Shown here in pieces: positions 53,196 to 63,099 of a stretch of DNA of 64,000 bases. Origin of the DNA: Jaenimonas drosophilae (lineage: Eukaryota > Euglenozoa > Kinetoplastea > Trypanosomatida > Trypanosomatidae); contig JASAON010001646.1 of NCBI GenBank assembly GCA_030849065.1, positions 1 to 64,000 on the forward strand, read 5' to 3'. Numbering within the stretch: the stretch's first letter is position 1; every line of letters begins with the position of its first letter. The notes beneath the pieces are model-generated. The model saw nothing but the letters and a program-made list of their open reading frames with translations. It did no database searches and had not been told where the DNA came from. The translations under genes and the position numbers were made by a program.

Positions 53196-56102
53196 TCACA
53201 CCTCACCTGGCTTCAAGGACATCCAGCGGTGTGAAAGGGTCACATAGCCAACCACCGCATCCAGCTCCATGCGGAACATCTCCATCACAAAGCACGCATC
53301 AATCTGATCCTTGGACGCAGCAATAGCAGGGAAAAGAAGCGTAGAAAATTCATGGCCGTAGGATGATACCCCTTGTGATTTGTTCTTGGAGTACACCAGA
53401 CGTAGCTCCTCCGACATCTTGCGCTGCATAGCAGACTGTTCTGACTGTGATGATCCCTCTGGCAGTTCGTACTTTTGCATAATGGGCCAGTAGTAGCAGC
53501 GCACACATTCATGGAAGAGGGTGTCCAGTGGGTAGATGGAGGAGCCCAGAGCGAGATTGGCGGAGGTCTGCCGCACAGAGACACTAGCCCCGGCATTGGC
53601 TGACGGTGCTGAAGACGAGGAAGAGCCCCCAAAGAGTGAGTTGAAGAACCCCCCTGTGCTGGTCTTCTTGGGTGGGGGTGCGACGGTCAAGGGTGGATTG
53701 CTGGAGGCTGCCGCAGCGGCAGAGGCAGCAGCGAAGGCTACCTCGGAGTCCTTCTCCATCCTTTCCTCGAGAAGTGCCTGAACTTTTTGCAGCGCATGCT
53801 CCAGTCGTCCATACTCGGGATCCATGAGGGTATAGAGCACCCTCATATCTGGCATGATGCAGAGTGTACTGCACAACTGCGTCAGAAGAAGACGGACGGG
53901 GTTGGGGAGATCCAACAGTGCGTTGAGAAGCTGGCACAGTGAGCCAATCAACTGGGACATGTGCACCCCTCGATGGAACCACAGATTCCGCGAGCCATCG
54001 TTGCCTTCTTTGCCTCCAGTGCTGGCGCGTGGGCGGCCAGACACGGCAGATGCCTGGCCATCCACCGAGGGGCGGCAGAAGACGTTGGTGCAGCGCATTC
54101 GAGCCTCCATTGCGGAGGTTGGGACCGTAGCCTCCATCTCCATCATGCGTCGTAGCACCTCCTCCCCGACATCGGTCTGAGACATGCCGCAAATGGCCCC
54201 TTTTGTTCTCAGCTTCTTTGGAAAGCATGCCGAGACGTTGATGGCGGGGGCAGTGAGAACCGTGGCAGCGATGACCCCCGAAGACTTCTGTGGCATTGGT
54301 GGTGGCAGGTGCAGCACATCCACATCCATGGTGGCCATCTCAAGCAGCATCGTGTACTTCATGAAGAGGTAAGGTGAAGATCGGGCAATGCGGTCGAGTA
54401 GAATAAGGGTGGCTTGCGTTGGGGCCCACTTTGGAGTTGTTTTGTGGGATGCGGTCACCAGTGGAGAGGCTGTGAGGTGAGGGCGGAAGTAGTAGTTGGC
54501 GAAGGACGTTCGCTTCTCATCCTGTGAGAGGGTTGGTTCTACTCCTCCATGGACTGTCATTGCCTGCCGTAGCAATGGGGCGTGAAGGTCAAAGTAGTCC
54601 TCCTTCCCTTCCTCCCCACTCACCACTTCACCACTGGAGGTATCCACGACTGTTCCCAAGAGAGCTGCAATGAAAATATCAGAGACGACGGATGGGGCTG
54701 GAAGGAGGTCTTCCAGAATGGCCGCCACCATCAAGCATGCTGAGCTGTACACCCTCACGTCTGTTGCCTGTAGAAGGGGAAGGAGTGACTCTTGAACAAC
54801 GTTGGCTTCAAGCGCCTCCCGGAGACCCAAGGCGCGGCTCACTGCCGGGGCAACGTGCAGCATGGCCGTCCACCACCGCAGCAGGGCGATGAGGTACTGC
54901 AGCTGGCTGGCAGCGTACTCCTTATCAGGAATGGTGCATACCGTCACCATTGTGGAATTGGCCCCATGTACGACCACATCGCGAAGGGAGTGGTACGCCC
55001 CGACGAAGGTTTGCAGCCACGGGTCGGGGGACTTTGCCAGGGCATGGATGGCGGTGAGGGCGTAGATGCATGCATCCCTACGGTGTGGTGGGCCGTCACC
55101 TCCACTGGGACTATCCAAGGTCATGAAGGGAATCAGCACCGGAAGAAGAATCAGTTGCTGTGTGGGGCCATCGCCGCTTTGTGAGACGAAGAAGTTGGCC
55201 AAGTCCGGCACCACCTCCATGCGCTGGGCAAGCGCACAGAGCATCTGCGCAAAGCCAACTTCCACCTCAGCTGAATAATCCTCATTCATGGTTCTTCCGC
55301 CACCCTTCTTTCCAGCACCTGAGCGCAGGGCCAAGTCGACGTTGCGAATCATGTCCAGTGTGGGCACAATCGTGAAGCTAGGGTACAGCTGCAACACAGA
55401 ACATGGAAGTTGTCCGAGTGCCCGCAGCTGGGCTACGGGAAGGTCTGCTTCATCCAGCAATCGCCTCATGAAACGGAGAATCATGACTCTACTTCCCGGT
55501 GGATCGTCGTGCTTGGCGTACTGACACAAGAAGAAGAGGAAGGTAGAGCCGACCCCGCTTAGCTGCTCTGGCAAGACGGGTTGGGCCTCGTTGGGCCCCG
55601 TTGTGACGGCGGCTCCCGTTGTTGCTGCTCCCCCAGACCGTTCCGGTACTACACTGGGGACGAAGACGTTCTCACCCGTAAAGAGATACAAGTATGACGG
55701 GGGTAGCTTCACACGGAAGCACTGATCCCCTCCGCTGCATGAATCGTCGTCCTCTTCCTCACCAGTCATCATGGACGTTTCGTCACGCCTTGCGGTGGAT
55801 GGCGAGGGCTCCTCGGAAAATGTGGTGGTGGACCTCCGCATAGGGGTACGGTTGTCTGCCTCCTCGAGCAACTCCAGCGGGGCGTTGTGGAGATCCTTCA
55901 CGAGGAGGTCTACGATGCAGTCGAGATGAGCTCCAACCTCTGGCAGCGTTTCAATCAGTTCCTGGCGCTGTATCTGGGTCTCGGCAAGACGGAAGTCGGA
56001 GAAGAAGCTGTCCACCGCCTGCCAGCGGAGGCTAATAGCATATACGCAGGGGAGGTCATCGGCCGCGGGCATCCCCGAAGCGTGGGCCCGCGGTGTACTC
56101 AT
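53196..56102 (-). CDS. FHIP-family protein (FTS-Hook-interacting; RAI16/FAM160)
   Basis: This 968-residue helical protein resembles FHIP (FAM160/RAI16-like) proteins, which with Hook and FTS link early endosomes to dynein. The family's core region is recognisable at about 175-330: STFLFFLCQYAKHDDPPGSR and VMILRFMRRLLDE (family: Y-x-K-x-DDPPG-x-R, then a helix), VEVGFAQMLCALAQRMEVVP, and PDLANFFVS followed by the LLPVLIPFM segment. Acidic and Ser-rich inserts occur at about 85-120. A C-terminal helical region with a poly-Ala/Ser linker (about 780-830) ends in LSHRWMSLKPG. The first ATG (56102) overlaps a possible splice AG within ATGAG at the end of a pyrimidine tract; if that AG is used, translation begins at the ATG at 56072, 10 codons later. 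Confidence 0.65.
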   Translation of the reverse strand: MSTPRAHASGMPAADDLPCVYAISLRWQAVDSFFSDFRLAETQIQRQELIETLPEVGAHLDCIVDLLVKDLHNAPLELLEEADNRTPMRRSTTTFSEEPSPSTARRDETSMMTGEEEDDDSCSGGDQCFRVKLPPSYLYLFTGENVFVPSVVPERSGGAATTGAAVTTGPNEAQPVLPEQLSGVGSTFLFFLCQYAKHDDPPGSRVMILRFMRRLLDEADLPVAQLRALGQLPCSVLQLYPSFTIVPTLDMIRNVDLALRSGAGKKGGGRTMNEDYSAEVEVGFAQMLCALAQRMEVVPDLANFFVSQSGDGPTQQLILLPVLIPFMTLDSPSGGDGPPHRRDACIYALTAIHALAKSPDPWLQTFVGAYHSLRDVVVHGANSTMVTVCTIPDKEYAASQLQYLIALLRWWTAMLHVAPAVSRALGLREALEANVVQESLLPLLQATDVRVYSSACLMVAAILEDLLPAPSVVSDIFIAALLGTVVDTSSGEVVSGEEGKEDYFDLHAPLLRQAMTVHGGVEPTLSQDEKRTSFANYYFRPHLTASPLVTASHKTTPKWAPTQATLILLDRIARSSPYLFMKYTMLLEMATMDVDVLHLPPPMPQKSSGVIAATVLTAPAINVSACFPKKLRTKGAICGMSQTDVGEEVLRRMMEMEATVPTSAMEARMRCTNVFCRPSVDGQASAVSGRPRASTGGKEGNDGSRNLWFHRGVHMSQLIGSLCQLLNALLDLPNPVRLLLTQLCSTLCIMPDMRVLYTLMDPEYGRLEHALQKVQALLEERMEKDSEVAFAAASAAAAASSNPPLTVAPPPKKTSTGGFFNSLFGGSSSSSAPSANAGASVSVRQTSANLALGSSIYPLDTLFHECVRCYYWPIMQKYELPEGSSQSEQSAMQRKMSEELRLVYSKNKSQGVSSYGHEFSTLLFPAIAASKDQIDACFVMEMFRMELDAVVGYVTLSHRWMSLKPGEV

Positions 56103-56448
56103 GAAAATTGAAAAGTGAATGAACGGTTAACAACGTGCGAGATATATGGTGTGAAGGTGAGGAACGCCACCGAATGCAACCAGCAACGGAGGTGGGGAAG
56201 GAAGGGTGTTTGATGAAGGCCTGATGACTGCCTTCAGCGCTAGTGCCCAATAACTATGCTGTAAGGAGGCTACCTCGGTGTTGAGAAGAATAGGAGGGTT
56301 GAGAGGCTTTGTAGCACCTTTGGCTCACGTAGTGATGGTCCTACTCATCGGTGACGACGTGCTTGTCGAGACCCATAAACGGTTGTGCGTTGTTCTTTTT
56401 ATTCTTAACCGTCATTATTGCAAATGATGCAGACAGCAGATAGGGACT
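56103..56448. other. Intergenic region
   Basis: The gap carries the TTCATTCAC-type pyrimidine tract just above the FHIP start. Otherwise no feature is recognised. Confidence 0.5.
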
Positions 56449-57114
56449 CTACACCTCCTCTTCGTCTTCCTCCTCCTCCTCTTCGGCATCGTCCGTTTGG
56501 AAAAAGAACTGTTGCCTGTGTTTGATGTTGTTGCGATTAGGATTCACCAGCTCCTCTTCAACCTCATCATCACTGTTGCTAGCCGTACCATGCTCACGGT
56601 TCTTCTTTTCCTGCTCCTCCGCCTCTGCCTCCGCCTGTTGAGCGGCCAAGACCGAGGTTGTGGTTGCTCCGTGGCTAGGGTGAATGGGCGCTCGTTCCAC
56701 CGCCCGTCGGTTCGTTTCAGCAACAGTCTGTGCCGCCTCGATGGCCGCCTTCCATCCAGCGTGGGCTGGGTCCTTTGTGAAGTTGCCGATTTGTTCTGGT
56801 GAGGGCTTAAAGTGAACGGCCCCATCCAGTACCACAACGACGTCCTTAATACTCAGCCAAATAACCTTGTGGAACTTACCAGGAAGAAGCACGAGCTGCT
56901 CCGTCATGTCGTACGGTGTGGTAGAGGTGCTTGACTCCCCTTCCTGGCCTGTGGTGGTGCGAAGCTGCAGCATGAGCACGCGAAGGTGTTGGCCGTGAGG
57001 AGACTCCAGACAAATGGCTAGGCTTTCTCCATCCTTGGGTCCCACCCACGCTGAAGCATCCAGGTAGCGACTAGTGAGGTGCTTGGCGCGATGCTTTCGA
57101 CCGCAGCCACTCAT
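56449..57114 (-). CDS. EIF1AD-like S1/OB-fold protein
   Basis: This 221-residue protein resembles EIF1AD, an eIF1A-domain protein associated with ribosome maturation and stress in animals. It begins MSGCGRKHRAKHL, like the family start (M-x(3)-KRKH). An OB-fold follows with hydrophobic strands (LAICLESPHGQHLRVLML), then the diagnostic LVLLPGKFHKVIWLSIKDVVVV (family: L-x(2)-MP-x-K(F/Y)-x-K-x-IW-x-K-x-D). After a helical segment, VNPNRNNIKHRQQFF and a run of Glu/Asp end the protein, as in EIF1AD (N-x-NR then acid). Length is slightly above the human protein because of inserts. The ATG at 57114 follows CAAGTAG by about 14 nt. Confidence 0.78.
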   Translation of the reverse strand: MSGCGRKHRAKHLTSRYLDASAWVGPKDGESLAICLESPHGQHLRVLMLQLRTTTGQEGESSTSTTPYDMTEQLVLLPGKFHKVIWLSIKDVVVVLDGAVHFKPSPEQIGNFTKDPAHAGWKAAIEAAQTVAETNRRAVERAPIHPSHGATTTSVLAAQQAEAEAEEQEKKNREHGTASNSDDEVEEELVNPNRNNIKHRQQFFFQTDDAEEEEEEDEEEV

Positions 57115-58354
57115 TGTTGTTTGTTGTTCTACTTGTTTGCACAACAGCAGTGCATGAGATGCATGAAGAAGGCAACATAGATGTTTTTTTTTAGTTACCA
57201 CATTGAAGCCACTGGATCCCTCAGATGCAGCCTTTTGGAAAAATCCTCTCATCAGTCAGTGGGTTTTCGTATTGTTTGGAGTTCATGCTAAGGCAAAAGC
57301 GGAGTACACGAAAGACCATCACAAACCGAGAGTTCCCACAGGGGTAAAGCGTGTGAAGTAGTGCCAAGGGCAAATGACACATGCAGTGAGAGATGAGGCG
57401 TCAGATCTGCTATCCTACACAACTCATGTCACGTGCCAAACTATGTAGTTACTTCTCCAACGTTGGTTGTTGGATCTCACACACGTACTCGATGTTAAGG
57501 GTCGCGCTCCAGTCCCCTCGAATGCACCAATGACCAGCCATAGCGAGAGGGGGAGAGCAGGAGTGGGGGTGAGACTATGAGGCCATACCACCACTGAGCA
57601 TACCACCCCCATCCCGATCGCCAAAAATACGTACCTCTACACACAGGGAGGCAAAAAGCTCAACACAGCATTGGGGGCAGAAACAAAGAAAAAGCAAACG
57701 CCCCCCACCTCATCCACACACCGTTCGCAGTAAAGAAGGACGAGATGAAACTACGTACGGTCACGACCTCTCGTCTACTTACTCCAGGAACGTATGTCCC
57801 AGAACAGTGCATAGAGCGAGAGTAGGTGTGAGGTGGGTGTAGGCTGTGTACATGAGCGGTGATGCACGACAACACCAACAACACAACAACAACAACAACT
57901 GTAGTTATACTTGTCAACTACGACCAATCTGCGCAGGCACATCGTCTTCCGCATACGTAGTACATCCAAACAAAAATAAAAAAAGGCGGTATCAACACCC
58001 GCAGCACCGCTGCAACGAAGGTACCGATGGCGCACTACACAAACGCGGAAACGGGGTGAGGGACCAGGGTGGAATACTCTTGATGCTCCCGCACCGTCAT
58101 TCCATCAATCCCCGTCCATGATTGTTTTCGTGATCGCGTCCTTGGGAAAGCAAAAGGTATGTCGCTTGAGTAGGTATGGAAAGGGGGCCGTCTGACAGTT
58201 TCGGCCTGCCGGGCTGTCTGGGTAGCAAGAGGAGGAGCACCTTGAGTGCCACAACAACAATCTACGGCCCAGTGTTAGTCTTCCCCTCAACTCATGGTAG
58301 AGAGGATCGGGACGTCGTAAGGGGGTGTTAAATTCAATCATATGTTGGGCCTCA
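57115..58354. other. Intergenic region, 1.2 kb
   Basis: No gene or RNA is recognised here. The EIF1AD-like splice tract lies at its left end. An (AAC)n run occurs near 57876-57899. The remainder has no convincing frame, although its length is greater than most gaps in this cluster. Confidence 0.5.
57881..57899. repeat. (CAA)n run
   Basis: About six CAA units in a non-coding gap. It is one of the few trinucleotide runs in the right part of the window. Confidence 0.75.
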
Positions 58355-59506
58355 CTACGGCCAATTGCGGTATGGCAGAGGAAGCAGGGACTCCCCAAGA
58401 TGCACTCGATCACCATTCTCCTCGTCATCCTCTTCTCCAATGATGGCAGTGAGTAGGGTTATATCATCGGGCTTCCCTCCTTCGTACATGGCACCATTTT
58501 CAATGCACTTACTGGCATATGGGGTATCACAACGAATGTCCCCAGACACCTCCACTGCTTCACGGAGTATCAACGTCGCGCCAACCATGAGAGACTGCAT
58601 CATTTCCTCCACAATTTGCGATCGACGAGCGCTGACACGGTCCAGACGAAAGCGGTGCCGTGGCAGACGGTCACCACCGTCGAGATAGTGGTACTCGGAG
58701 AAGATACGGTCCAGGCCACTTGACCAGAGGAGCTCCGCAATGTGGTGAGGATAGAGATTATCAAAGAGGCCATCAGAGCCAATCAGCACAATGTCACCCT
58801 TCTGTACAGGCAACAGCAGCTTAACCGAGTCTGCAGGCTTGTCTTTGCTACCAGAGCCCAGCTGGTAGGGGAAGTCGAGATCGTGTTGTTGATCTTCAGT
58901 CACGTAAAGGACTTTTCCCGCACGAATCAGCATGAGGGAGCAGTCTCCAAGATGTGCCACATCTAACCAGTTGTTCTCAAAGTGACTATTGGCCGCCTGT
59001 GTGATGATGTTGCGTTGGACCGCTGCTTCACTAGTGTCATTGGGTGACGAAGAGGCAGCCGCAGGTCCCCCACTGTCGTTGCTATTGTGTGCTTCGTAGT
59101 CGACGACGTAGTACCCATCTTTTTTGAGATGCACGTCTTCATCGAGCTCCTGGAGCGTGGCTACGAGGGCCGTGCATGTCCCCTCCACCCCAGCGTGCTT
59201 ACAGTCACGGTAGGCCCGCTCAAGCAGCCGGAGGGAGGTCTTGGGGACATCCCCAAGCAGGTCCTCCTCAATGTATTCGTACATACGACGAGCAAGCACG
59301 TCACTGTAGAGCCCCGCATTAAGATGGGCCTTGTCTCTCCACCAGCTTACCCCGTCAAGAACAACCTGGGCGTTGGCAAGAGAGAGGTAGGCATCTTCAC
59401 CGCCGCTGTCCCGTTTGTCGGGATGTGGTTCTGCATCCACGCGGCGGTAGTAGAAGGATAGACGCCGTCGACTAAGAACGTATTTGCTCAATGAGCGGCG
59501 CAGCAT
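58355..59506 (-). CDS. PTC7-type mitochondrial PP2C phosphatase
   Basis: This 383-residue metal-dependent Ser/Thr phosphatase resembles PTC7/PPTC7, which acts in mitochondria on coenzyme Q biosynthesis proteins. The N-terminus MLRRSLSKYVLSRRRLSFYYRR is a strong presequence. Landmarks are the PP2C motifs SGGEDAYLS, VVLDGVSWW (family DGVGGW), GVEGTCTALVA, VAHLGDCSLMLIRAGK, TEDQQHDLDFPYQL (diagnostic for PTC7), IVLIGSDGLFDNLYP and KPDDITLL. The metal-binding Asp/Glu residues expected for PP2C are visible in these blocks. An Asn/Ser/Gly insert lies at about 140-165. The ATG at 59506 is 7 nt after GGCGTAG. Confidence 0.88.
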   Translation of the reverse strand: MLRRSLSKYVLSRRRLSFYYRRVDAEPHPDKRDSGGEDAYLSLANAQVVLDGVSWWRDKAHLNAGLYSDVLARRMYEYIEEDLLGDVPKTSLRLLERAYRDCKHAGVEGTCTALVATLQELDEDVHLKKDGYYVVDYEAHNSNDSGGPAAASSSPNDTSEAAVQRNIITQAANSHFENNWLDVAHLGDCSLMLIRAGKVLYVTEDQQHDLDFPYQLGSGSKDKPADSVKLLLPVQKGDIVLIGSDGLFDNLYPHHIAELLWSSGLDRIFSEYHYLDGGDRLPRHRFRLDRVSARRSQIVEEMMQSLMVGATLILREAVEVSGDIRCDTPYASKCIENGAMYEGGKPDDITLLTAIIGEEDDEENGDRVHLGESLLPLPYRNWP

Positions 59507-59513
59507 ACGTGGG

Positions 59514-59560
59514 CTACGCCGCGCAATCGATGAGTGAGGGGGAGGGGGTGGAAGAAGAGG
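59514..59560 (-). promoter_or_regulatory. Trans-splice acceptor of the PTC7 gene
   Basis: The minus strand reads CTCTTCTTCCACCCCCTCC then CCCTCACTCATC and ends GGCGTAG at 59514, 7 nt before the ATG at 59506. Confidence 0.7.
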
Positions 59561-62325
59561 GGCCGGGAGCGAAGTCGGTCACACAAGCGTAACTGTAGGG
59601 GAGCAGGAGAACGGCAGCTTCAATGAGGCAAATATATATATGATGAGAGGTGTGTTGAGACGGATGATGGTGTACTATGATGATGTCAATATGTTTTTTG
59701 TTGGATGCTACTTCAGAACAAAAGTATGGCCAAAAGAGGACGTTTCTCAACAAGATATATCGACCGGGGCAACAAAGCACAGCCATCACACAACACTGCC
59801 CAATCAATCGTCATTCAGTGCCATCAAGGACAATATGTAGATGTACGCGTGTTACAAATCACAAGAAAATGTGTTAATGGTCGCAGCGGCATCCAGGAGG
59901 GAGAAAATAGGCAATGAAGAAAGTGCCAAACATAGAGTTCTCATCCCGGTCCCCCCTCCAAACATCTCATCGTCTCTCTTCCCTCACGTCTAATCAGTGG
60001 GGATATGACGTCGCGTAGTCGTCGTGTTGAGAGGTTGGGCACAACACACGCGGTGGTATGCCTCACCTGTTCTCGCGACAGTCCACGAATGAAGAGGAGG
60101 AGGGAATATCGGATTGACTGAGCAGTCACAGCAACAACTACAAAAGAAACAAATCACCGCGCATCGCAGTGCGATGCAGATTGAAGCTGAGATGCTGGCA
60201 TGGTGGTCGCGCCACAAGCCAAGTTGCCCTCATCTCTCAAATTGTGTAGATACGCCCCAGGCACAGAGCGTAACACGCACATGAGCCTTCCCTGCTAGCA
60301 AAGATAGCTCGAGGGGATGCGTGTGATGGGAGGGCAGAAGGGCACTCTCTTCTACACTCATCTAGCCTACTACCCCCACATGCATACCCCAAGAAGTGGC
60401 CCCCGTTGAAGATGCCTGCGCCGTGCAGATTGCGACCACGCCGCACATGACGGCGGCGGAAAAACTGCAGCTCTGCGCCGATCAAATGACACAATCGAGA
60501 CGTGTTGGCTCTCTCCCAATGCATGGAATTGTTGGTGTTGGTAAGGAAGTCAATTGATGAATAGAAGAGGTCCTTGTCTCAACCCCCCAATCATCAAGCT
60601 TTCAAGCCAATCGACGTCACCAAAAGATGTTCTTCGACCACAGACTGACCATATCGCCAACGCAAATGACACTAAGAAAACAAGAACATTTGAATATGAC
60701 TCGAATCAGTCACATCACCCAACCACGGCAAACAAACAACAAGAGTGGCAATCCATCACTGTTGGTAAGGGAAAAGTAGTTAGTTGGTTCCCTGGTGATG
60801 CGATTGTTCTCTTCTCGATCCTTGTCAGCTCGAAAACTGCGTAGTAAAAAAAAAGAGTTTGGTGGCACATCGTTCTTTGAGAGTACATCGCTCACTCACT
60901 CACGTTTCTGCTGCAATTCAAGATTCCCTACATTGCAGCTCATGAAACACACTCGAGATGAGTGCGCCGACAGCATTGGTCACACGACCACAGGTCTCAC
61001 ATGAGCCGTATCAAGTGCATGTCGGCTTCCTGAGCACAGGCAGAACGTCCTCGCGTCGTCAGACGACCGTAAACTCGAAGAACTTGAAGAAAAACATCAT
61101 AAATCACACGAAAACAAAAAGAAGAACCTCACAAAGCAAACAAAATGGGCGAGAGGAATACGTGGGATAGCCCACATGTCATCACACGTTAAGGGAAGGG
61201 AACGATCGGAGAGAAGAGTCAAAGCGACTTGTGTGCGTTTTTGTGTCAGTCAGCCTTGATGCACCCATCAGCACACTCTACAATCCTCATGCGCCTCGCA
61301 TCAAACAAGCTGAGACATCGCTCTTGACGACTTTCTCTCGACCTACACTGATGCACCCTTCGACGAGTTGGATGAATCTCATCAAACCATCACGCTGCGG
61401 CGATCTCCTTGTTCATCCTACTCCACCTCCAGCACAGAGTGTGAGAGGAGAGAGCTCATTCGCCGCCTATAGACACTTTCGATCAATGAACAAATCAATA
61501 ACAAAAATAACGTTGTAGCCTTAGTGTATTACTTGTATATTTGTCAAGGTGATGTTCTCAAGTCCATCGAGCTCTCATTCACTTACCCCCAAGATGTCCA
61601 TCACCACGCAGTGGGTAAAGAGTGTAGCCCGAGACGAAGAACAACAACAGCAACAGCAACAACAGAAAAATCATCGGGAATGGGCAGAAAGCAAAGTGCT
61701 ACAAAAATGGAACAAAACAGACATCAGGAAATGAACTACCAACGCTGGGCGAGTGAACGCAACAACAACAAGAGCAGAAGAAATTTGACAGGAATGGGTG
61801 ATCTTCACAAAACATAGCCGGAAACAAACAAGAAAAAAAAGCTGAACATTTTCGTTCGTCTCACTTAGCTTCAATGATGGTTATCTGATCTCATCCCAGC
61901 AATGTGATCTGGAGCCCTCGGCCGTTCGATTTGCAGACGAGCATGGCGAACAAGTAGGCTCAAAGGGAGTCAAGGGTGATGGATGTGGCTTACCTCAAAC
62001 GATAGAAAGGCCCCTGATGGACAGATTATGCTGGCGGCTCTTCGTGGTTCTTTTGTGTCTGTGGAGGAGAATGACGCCACTTAGAGGGTGAGGAGCTCTT
62101 GGTGGCTCTCCATTTGTCCACGTCGTCGTGCGTGGGAAGCACATCAGATGAAAGGGCTCCTCACAACTTACTGAATAAAGAGGTAGTAGGTCGGAGGAAC
62201 TTGGTGCTATCCCTCGTTATATGCATCCGTGCGAGGAAGAACACCTAACCCATGCACACAAATTAGGGTTGTTCGTTTTTTTCTGTTATTACAACGTCGA
62301 GAATGAGGCAGCAACAGGCACCACG

Positions 62326-62382
62326 ATAACGGGTGGCAATGGACCTTGCAAAGGGGTCTTCCCGGTTCGACTCCGCCGTTAT
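62326..62382 (+). ncRNA. tRNA-like element with B-box sequence
   Basis: A 57-nt stretch starts ATAACGG and ends CCGTTAT, a perfect 7-bp terminal stem. It contains TGGCAATGG, which partly fits an A box, and GGTTCGACTCC at 62364-62374, which fully fits the pol III B box. A TTGCAAA loop with GCA lies in the middle. The T stem has two mismatches if drawn canonically, no D arm is evident, and no T run follows closely, so it is not a standard tRNA. It may be a truncated tRNA, a tRNA-derived promoter of a longer RNA, or chance. Confidence 0.25.
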
Positions 62383-62483
62383 GTCATTTGCGAGACAACA
62401 CGCATGTTACAACGATCTCCTTAACAAGGGAGTCGTTTGTCGAACACTGTGCAGAACAACCATCGAACGGCACTCTGAGATAA

Positions 62484-62542
62484 ACATCAGCGGTGGCTTT
62501 TACAGAAGCCGTATGCCACACTTGCGTAATTGGCAGTGATGT
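62484..62542 (+). ncRNA. Nested stem element
   Basis: An outer stem ACATCA / TGATGT (62484-62489 with 62537-62542) encloses two hairpins: GGCTT / AAGCC (62495-62510) and TGCCA / TGGCA (62514-62535). The arrangement is compact and non-coding. It is a candidate structured RNA, 100 nt downstream of the tRNA-like element, with no identified family. Confidence 0.2.
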
Positions 62543-63099
62543 GGAGAGAGCAGATAGTATGCGTACTGCTGCCCTCTACAGGAAAAAGGGGGGGCACATC
62601 TGCTGCCCTCACACTGCTGATGCACAATGAGATGTGCCGTGGGTGGGTTGGGTGGGTTGAGCGTCTAGACTATGTAGATACCACTGGCCACTACTCAAGC
62701 TCAAGGAGGAGTGGGCTCGGTGATCGTTTGAGCCTTCGCAACATGTAGGCTATCCATGTACGAGTACCTCCACATTTTTTTTGTATTTTTTATCTGCTTG
62801 AGATAGTTGGGTTGGACCACAGTTCTCTCTGAAAACAGGAACCTGGATAGTCTCTTGACATGAAGTACGGTCACCCATCGTTGCAAGGAATACATCTGTG
62901 GTTGCTCACTTGGTCGATGGGCGACCTCTGCGCAGCTCCCATTGATTTTCTGACAAACAAAACATGGTGTTGATATACATTCTGGGCTGGTTATGAGGTA
63001 TCAGCACAGCTGGGCACGAGAGGTGTGGGGTGTGCGTCATAGTCTGGTGAAGGGAGGTAGGTAGGGAGGAAGGGGTCAACTGATGAAGACACCAAATCA

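Larger units (their letters stand above)
59507..63099. other. Gene-poor region, 3.6 kb
   Basis: No convincing protein gene is seen on either strand; open frames are short and uninformative. The left end holds the PTC7 splice tract. The plus strand carries a frame of 64 codons at 60366-60557 with coding-like composition. It also holds a tRNA-like element at 62326-62382, a nested hairpin at 62484-62542, and a T-rich run at 62773-62792. Several GGTAAG sequences occur (for example near 60539 and 60764), which may be chance. The length is about ten times the usual gap here. Confidence 0.55.

Noticed and set aside
60237..60524. 95-codon minus-strand frame in the gene-poor region
   Set aside because: The product is Arg/Cys/Gly-rich without pattern; the opposite strand looks more coding-like in the same place.
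60539..60544. GGTAAG motifs as intron donors
   Set aside because: They are isolated, with no matching acceptor plus coding continuation; kinetoplastids have very few cis-introns.
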